Assembly: GCF_010183535.1 (NCBI RefSeq)
Contig: NC_071330.1
Location: 10,087,717 to 10,151,716 of the forward strand
DNA from: Caenorhabditis remanei
Taxonomy: Eukaryota; Nematoda; Chromadorea; Rhabditida; Rhabditidae
Direction of reading: 5' to 3'
Length of the DNA: 64,000 bases
In this document: positions 58,387 to 64,000 of the stretch, one piece after another
Layout: every line of letters starts with the position of its first letter
Position numbering within the stretch: position 1 is the stretch's first letter
Notes under the pieces: generated by a model
What the model was told of the DNA's origin: nothing
What the model saw: the letters and a program-made list of their open reading frames with translations, nothing else
The model's database searches: none
Position numbers and translations under genes: made by a program

Positions 58387-60232
58387 ATGTTCTCTTACGT
58401 TATTTTACTCAACTGTATCCGATTATCTTCCTCTCTCTTCCCTGGTGCGGAACCAGATGAAGGAGATGTCCGTCATCTGTATCCACCGATTTATATTGGC
58501 GTTGGATTAGCAGAGCATGCTCATGCGATTCCGTATTTACTGGGATGGGTGGAGAATTTGGATTATCCGAAAGATCGAATTAAGCTAGAATTCTTTATTT
58601 TAAACAAGGAAGATGCGACTGTTCATCAAGTCAAATGGTAATTAGAACATTTCTTGTGAAACTTAGTTTTTAAATACAAGTTACAGGTGGCTTGATTCAA
58701 CCAAACAGTATTTCAAGTCAGTGAAAGTGACAGAAGATGTGGATAATTGGTTGGAAACTGCCCTGCGGAATGCACGACTTCAGAAAACAGAAAGATGCCT
58801 TCTGATTTCAGGAGATACTGTACCAACAGAAATGAATATGATACAGGTTTGTTAGTTCATTCATATTCTTCCATCATGATATTAAGCTATAGATGTTATC
58901 GAATGAGAAAAGCCACGTGGCAGTATCTCCACTATTTCAATCGATTGATGATTCATCAAATATTGAAGAACCGTCAGAGAATCTCTTAAGAAGGATCAAT
59001 TTAAGAGAAGAAACATTTTCATTTGCACTTCCGATGGTAATCAATCTTGTTTCAATGGATTCCTCCTATCTCACTTTTGATAAAAATAATCTACCGTATT
59101 ACGAAGGAGCAGATGATCCAAGTGAAGTATTTGTGATGTCTGCGAAGAATATGGGAATATCATTATGGGCAGATAATCAAGTGAATTACGGAATATTTGT
59201 AAACCCAGAACTCGATATTGAGGAGAGAAGAAATGTAATTAGATATCAAATTGCTGATCTTATAGCAGATGAAAAAACCCTTCCTTTTGTATCAAGAAGT
59301 GTTAGACCATGGCAACCGGAATCAACGAAACAAGGGGTTGATAAGTGAGTTTTGTTTTTTATGCTTCAATTAGACATCAATTTTGAGTTTATAATTTCAT
59401 TTCAGAATCTATCTGATAAATTTGAAGAGACGATCGGAACGTCTCAATCGAATGCATAAAATCTTTGATCTTCTTGGTGTTGAATACAGTTTATTAGAAG
59501 CAACCGATGGGCAACAACTGGAAGATCTTCCCGCAGATCTGAAGAACTATCATATATTGAATGGATATCTGGATCCAATTACGAAGAGACCGATGAAAAA
59601 AGGGGAGATTGGATGTTTCTTGAGTCATTATAGGTAATCGTTCTTTCTTGATTAAAACCATCAATTGATTTCCAGAATCTGGCAAGATGTGGTCAAGAAC
59701 AAGTTGAAAAAAGTGATTGTATTTGAGGACGATCTTCGGTTTTCTTATAATGGATTGACGAGAATAAAGGAAGTTTTACAAGATTTGGATGCATCTCAGA
59801 AAGAATGGGATTTGATTTATTTGGGCAGAAAGAAACAATCGGATAATGAAGAACTGTGGATTCCACTTCACAGACATCTATCAAGTGTTGAATATTCGTA
59901 TTGGACACTTGGCTATATGTTATCTTTGAGTGGAGCAGAGAAGCTATTGGTTCCAGAACCATTGAAGAAAGTGGTTCCAGTTGATGAATATCTTCCAATT
60001 ATGTTCAATAAACATCCGAATAAGGTAATTCTGTCTCTATCTGTGTGCCAAATCATCCAAATATTTCATTTTCCAGGAATGGTCTTCACATTTCGAACCG
60101 CTTGATTTGAATGCTTTCACTTTGTATCCATTAGTTGTATTCCCACAAAGATATACAAATGAACCCGGATACGTTTCCGACACAGAAGATTCAGTGATCG
60201 TGACACCAAAACCTAAAAACACTGAACTCTGA
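58387..60232 (+). CDS. Glycosyltransferase family 25 protein (procollagen galactosyltransferase-like)
   Basis: Six exons: 58387-58637, 58687-58846, 58893-59344, 59406-59633, 59676-60024 and 60077-60232; 531 aa. A short hydrophobic N-terminus (MFSYVILLNCIRLSSS) fits a signal peptide. Two glycosyltransferase domains follow, as in COLGALT/GLT25D proteins: an N-terminal one (VGLAEHAHAIPYLLGW, CLLISGDTVP) and a C-terminal GT25 domain (IYLINLKRRSERL, GEIGCFLSHYRIW, VIVFEDDLRF with acidic EDD at 381-383, WDLIYLG, VPVDEYLPIMF). Family members add galactose to hydroxylysine of collagen in the ER, fitting a cuticle-making animal. The C-terminus ends NTEL, only weakly like a KDEL-type signal. Apparently the ortholog of C. 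elegans D2045.9, beside cul-1 as there. Confidence 0.9.
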
Positions 60233-60493
60233 TTGAATTGTCATTGTTTAATTTATTTCTTTTTCTCTACGAATTGTTTCTCCAAGTGCCTTTCTCGTTT
60301 CAGAAATGTTCAGTTTTTTTGAAGTGAGTATCTTATTTAGATTTCCTGTTTTTATGATTCGTTTTTGATTCTAAATATTTAAATGATTGAAATTGATTAA
60401 GCTAAAAGTTGTTATTTAAAATCAACACATGATACTTTCATTCAGGAAAATATAAACAAAATAAAGTTGAATTTCAAAAAAGAGTGGCAGAAT

Positions 60494-62518
60494 ATGGGAT
60501 GTGTGTCATCAAGAATACCAGTTATTATTGGAGAAGGATATCATTTGAAAGTGAAGAAGACTGTAGCAGTTGGCGGATCAGCAAAGGTATTTTCTATTTC
60601 TCATAAAAAGAGATTGCATTTCACATCGAATCGAATCCTGGGGCATCGACCCAAAGATATACGGGCGAGTTCCTCAGCTGGTTGCACGTTTGCACTTGAA
60701 AACATCGAATTCAAATCCGCAAGAAGTTCAATAATACGAAACTTTGGAAATAATTTTCCCTACGCGCTCTTTGTTCTACCGTAATCTTTTTTAATTGAGA
60801 TAATGGAAGTGGATCCAGGAGGAAACAAAGAATCAATGATAGTCAAGAAAATGGTTGCATTCTCGAAGAGAGAAGAAGAAAGAATTAATCAAGAAGTATG
60901 TGAAAAGATGGAGAAAATAATAATCAGAAGGGATTATTTCAGATTGATCTATACAAGAAACTTGCAAATAATGAATTCGTCATTGATTTAGTTGCCCATA
61001 TTGTAGATGATATCAATCATTATTTACTCTTTAAACGGTATCCAACGAACTTCTCAGAGTATCTAGAAACTGAAAAAACGAGAGACACAATCAATGAACT
61101 TCAGGTAATTTGATAATCTGATTAGTCCTCTAAAATTGTATTTTCAGCATCTTAAATATTTTTTTGGAATCGTCTCAGCAATAGAAGAACTTCATAGTTT
61201 CGAGTTTGCACATTTGGATATCAAACCAGCAAATATAATGAAATCTGGAGAAGAAATCAAAATGATTGATTTCGGTTCAGCCACAAAGTAGGGTCCTCGG
61301 AAACTGAAATAACCAATTTTCTATTTAGAATGCCAATTGAAATCAAAACACCAGCAGATCATCACAAACATAAAGAAGATGCAGAAGAGTTATGCAGTAT
61401 GATGTATAGAGCTCCTGAATTATTTAATTGTGAAATTGGTTCAACATTGACGACAGCTGTTGATGTTTGGGTAAACATTCCAATACAAATTTATTTATTC
61501 AACTCTAATTTTCAGGCTCTCGGTGTGTGTCTTTATGAATTCATGTACCTTGAGAATCCATTCAATAAAACTTACGAACAAGGAGGAAGTATTGCCTTGG
61601 CGACCCAAAGTCCTCACATGATTAAATGGATTTCAGAGTGAGCTATTTATCGATAGTATTTCTAGACTTTTGCATGTTAGCCCAGCTAAGTTCTCCGGGT
61701 TACTGTAGTTTCTAGTAATGGAAGCAATTGTTGTGAGCCTATCCAACGATTTTCGCGAATGTCATCTTTTGAAAATGGTTTCAACTGACCAGATAAAAGA
61801 AAAGTATACAATTAATATAGCTACAGTAAGCCAAAGAATTCAAATTTGTAGAAAGTTACAATATAAAAAGTCAAGCTAGTTTGGAGTTTCTCGAAACTTG
61901 TTTTGTATCGATCATACAAAGTTCAAAGTAAATTTTCAAACTAAAACCGTATCAATAATTGTTTTATCAACTTGTGTTTCGTGTCAATTCCAAACAGAAA
62001 TCTTGTAACAAAGAAACCAACTATACGAATCGTCCACCCACACCTCGCACGTTTCACTCTTTTCTCTTGGAAATTAATCCTCTGAAACGAATGGTTTGAA
62101 TCACGTTTCTCCCTACTGTCATGAGTTCGAGTTATTACTATCAGACAAAAAAAGGTGTGTGGGCAGTATTTTGTGAAAACACATTCTTCCTGATAACGGC
62201 TGGAAAGTCACATGGCGTTTAAAAAAAGATGACAAAATAAATGGAATAGACTACTGTTTTGGATTTAAATGAATTTTTTTCAGAAAATCTGTGAGCCAGA
62301 AAACAATCGAACTTATCAAATCAATACTGATAGTGGATCCTGAGAAGAGACCAACCATTGGAGAATTACGAATCAAAGTTATTGAATTATTGGATAATTG
62401 GAACAAATCAGATTCTGAACCCTCGGAAATAGGATTGATAGATCCCGAGAAAACTGAAAATGAACAAAGAGAAATAACTGATGAAGAGTTCGATTTGGCG
62501 ATGAGGCAAACTAATTGA
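60494..62518 (+). CDS. STK16/NAK-family protein kinase, N-myristoylated
   Basis: Seven exons: 60494-60586, 60800-60895, 60943-61104, 61148-61287, 61329-61470, 61516-61637 and 62284-62518; 990 nt, 329 aa. MGCVSS offers an N-myristoylation Gly2 with Cys3 for palmitoylation, as in STK16 (MPSK1). Kinase landmarks: a degenerate glycine loop (VAVGGSAK), Lys in MIVKKM (about 47), HLDIKPAN (Asp141), DFGSA (158-160), YRAPELF, DVWALGVCLYEFMYLENPF and the family block YEQGGSIALATQ...VDPEKRPTI. STK16 kinases act at Golgi and secretory membranes. The HRD Arg is Leu and the glycine loop is poor, so activity may be altered. The start was chosen for the MGxxxS signature. The last intron is 646 bp; the first (213 bp) is open on the sense strand. 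Confidence 0.87.
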
Positions 62519-62757
62519 ATATGACTGATTTACCTTCTCTTGAATTCTTCTTGAATTTCTTGTCTCTATTTCTGTAAATATCAACAGTCATTCCGAACAA
62601 ATATACTTACTTTTGGTTTACAAACAATCTCATGTGTCTATTTCTTTCGAAAAACTAATAAACTTCAGTGATAAGAGAATATTTTTATCAATAAAAGACT
62701 GAGTTATCAGTCATTTGTAGAAACATTCTGATTTGAAGAAGAATTTCATTTTGTACG

Positions 62758-63652
62758 ATGACCGCTTATGATGATGACCACTGCTCTAGAATTGTAAAAC
62801 TAGATGTTGGTGGAAAGATATTCAAGACTTCAATTTCTACATTGACTAAACATGATTCAATGCTGAAAACAATGTTTGTTACCAGAATTCCAGTAAGTTT
62901 TCTTATTTCTTTTTTTTTTTTCAAATTCATATTATTCAGGTCAAAAAAGACGACGAAGGATGCATTTTTATTGACAGAGACTCTCAACATTTTCGATTGA
63001 TTTTGAACTTCTTGAGAGATGGCCAAATGGCATTACCAGATTCTGATCGTGAAGTGAAAGAAGTTCTCGCTGAAGCTAGATATTTCTTATTGGACCCACT
63101 TATTGAGTTATGCGAAGAGCGATTGGAAACATCAATTAGTCCGTATTATCACGTTGTTTCTACAGTTTTGGAAGCGAGGAAGTATATTTTCGCCACTGAA
63201 AAAGTAGGCTGAAAATCTTAAAAACTCATACTATAGTATACTATGAATATTTTTCAGCCAGTCGTTGTGCTGCGACTTCCAGTTTATATTGCAACGAATG
63301 GAAGTCAATGCTACTATTTCAGTGAAACAAAGTTCAGAGAATTCGCAGAACTCCATCATAAACTTGTTTCATTTGTTTTAAGTGAGAGGAAGTTCGACAT
63401 TTTGACATATTTTGTTTTTGTTTTTCAGTAACTGAGCCAGAATTCAACGAGGATTGTTCTTGGACTTTCTTTTTAAAAACTAAGAAGATTACAGCTCGAG
63501 TAAAGGTAGGCTTTCCTCTTTAGATTATTTGATTGCAATTTAAAGTTTTTCAGGGTCCAGCAGATAATAACTTGTTGGAGGATTGTTTCACACAATTATT
63601 GGAAGATGTCAAAGAAAGACGACGAGAGTCATCTGTATCGGAGGATAACTAG
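62758..63652 (+). CDS. KCTD/BTB (T1) domain protein, BACURD-like
   Basis: Five exons: 62758-62892, 62940-63203, 63258-63381, 63429-63505 and 63554-63652; 699 nt, 232 aa. The N-terminal 100 residues are a T1/BTB domain: IVKLDVGGKIFKTSISTLTK, DEGCIFIDRDSQHF, ILNFLRDGQMALP and EVLAEARYFLLDPLIE, most like human TNFAIP1/KCTD10/KCTD13. Such proteins are usually CUL3 substrate adaptors. The C-terminal half is less conserved; the protein ends with an acidic/basic helix (EDVKERRRESS). It begins 240 bp after the STK16-like gene on the same strand, so the two may be co-transcribed. Confidence 0.9.
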
Positions 63653-64000
63653 AATTTTTAAATTTTTTTCAATATTTAATGAAGCAATTTTTGGAGTTTT
63701 AAGTTCGAGTTGAGACCAGAATCAAAGGGTCAATCGTAGATTATGGAGAATTAGGAGAAAAGAGGAGGAGAGGGCCCGAATTTAGAATCACAGGGAAACG
63801 GAAGGGAAGGGTTAACACAATGATTTATAAAGAAAATTTGGAGGAATCAGCTGATGTCTCAATTTGGAATGCCCAGATGGCCTAGAAGAAGATGGGAGGA
63901 GAGGATTTATGAACTAAATACCGTATGATAGTCGCAATCAAAATCTGACGTGACCTCAAAACCTGACCTTCCGATAACGATCTGTCCTAGAAACGTGGAA
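63653..64000. other. Window end, noncoding
   Basis: 3' flank of the KCTD gene, purine-rich on the + strand. No ORF, RNA gene or repeat is supported. A minus-strand gene may begin beyond the window. Confidence 0.5.

Noticed and set aside
1..64000. CRISPR arrays, rRNA genes, insertion sequences, phage or operon-type bacterial genes
   Set aside because: None seen; the window is a eukaryotic genome with spliced genes throughout.

Overview
The window is a stretch of a Caenorhabditis nematode genome, most likely part of chromosome III. It is AT-rich, introns are mostly 40-60 bp with GTAAG donors and TTTTCAG acceptors, and many start codons lie directly behind a TTTTCAG-type acceptor, as expected for spliced-leader trans-splicing. 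The proteins match what I recall of C. elegans SIP-1, SLY1, UNC-49, RAB-33, ATX-2 and CUL-1, but with differences, so this is probably another species of the genus. I could run no database search. Gene names rest on motif and sequence recognition.

Layout. 1-6.2 kb: noncoding, purine-rich on the + strand. 6.2-9.7 kb: sip-1 (-) and the SLY1 homolog (+) diverge from a 480 bp promoter with a TATA box and a heat-shock element. 9.7-16.9 kb: long pyrimidine-rich noncoding block. 16.9-25.6 kb: unc-49, one shared N-terminal half receptor followed by three alternative C-terminal halves (A, B, C). 25.9-27.0 kb: urm-1 (-), with a terminal-inverted-repeat element carrying a tRNA-like Pol III unit in its intron. 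27.0-28.7 kb: a large diverged foldback repeat. 28.9-31.5 kb: TAF11 and rab-33 (+), spaced like an operon. 32.0-39.7 kb: a patched-related multi-pass protein (-). 42.7-44.3 kb: a tyrosine-phosphatase-like pseudoenzyme (-). 45.6-50.6 kb: atx-2 (+). 51.5-52.7 kb: a tau-tubulin-kinase-like protein (-). 55.0-57.5 kb: cul-1 (+). 58.4-63.7 kb: a GT25 glycosyltransferase, an STK16-like kinase and a KCTD/BTB protein (+), closely spaced.

The exon models of 13 transcripts (the three unc-49 isoforms included) were spliced by eye and their summed lengths are multiples of three. The patched-related gene was joined by reading frame, not fully summed. There is no pathway cluster: the genes are housekeeping (vesicle fusion, transcription, ubiquitin ligation, tRNA thiolation), neuronal (GABA receptor) or nematode-expanded families. 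The most notable points are the combinatorial unc-49 locus, two enzyme-like proteins that have lost their key residues, two repeat elements beside urm-1, and a non-canonical GC-AG intron in atx-2. I found no clearly new multi-gene system.
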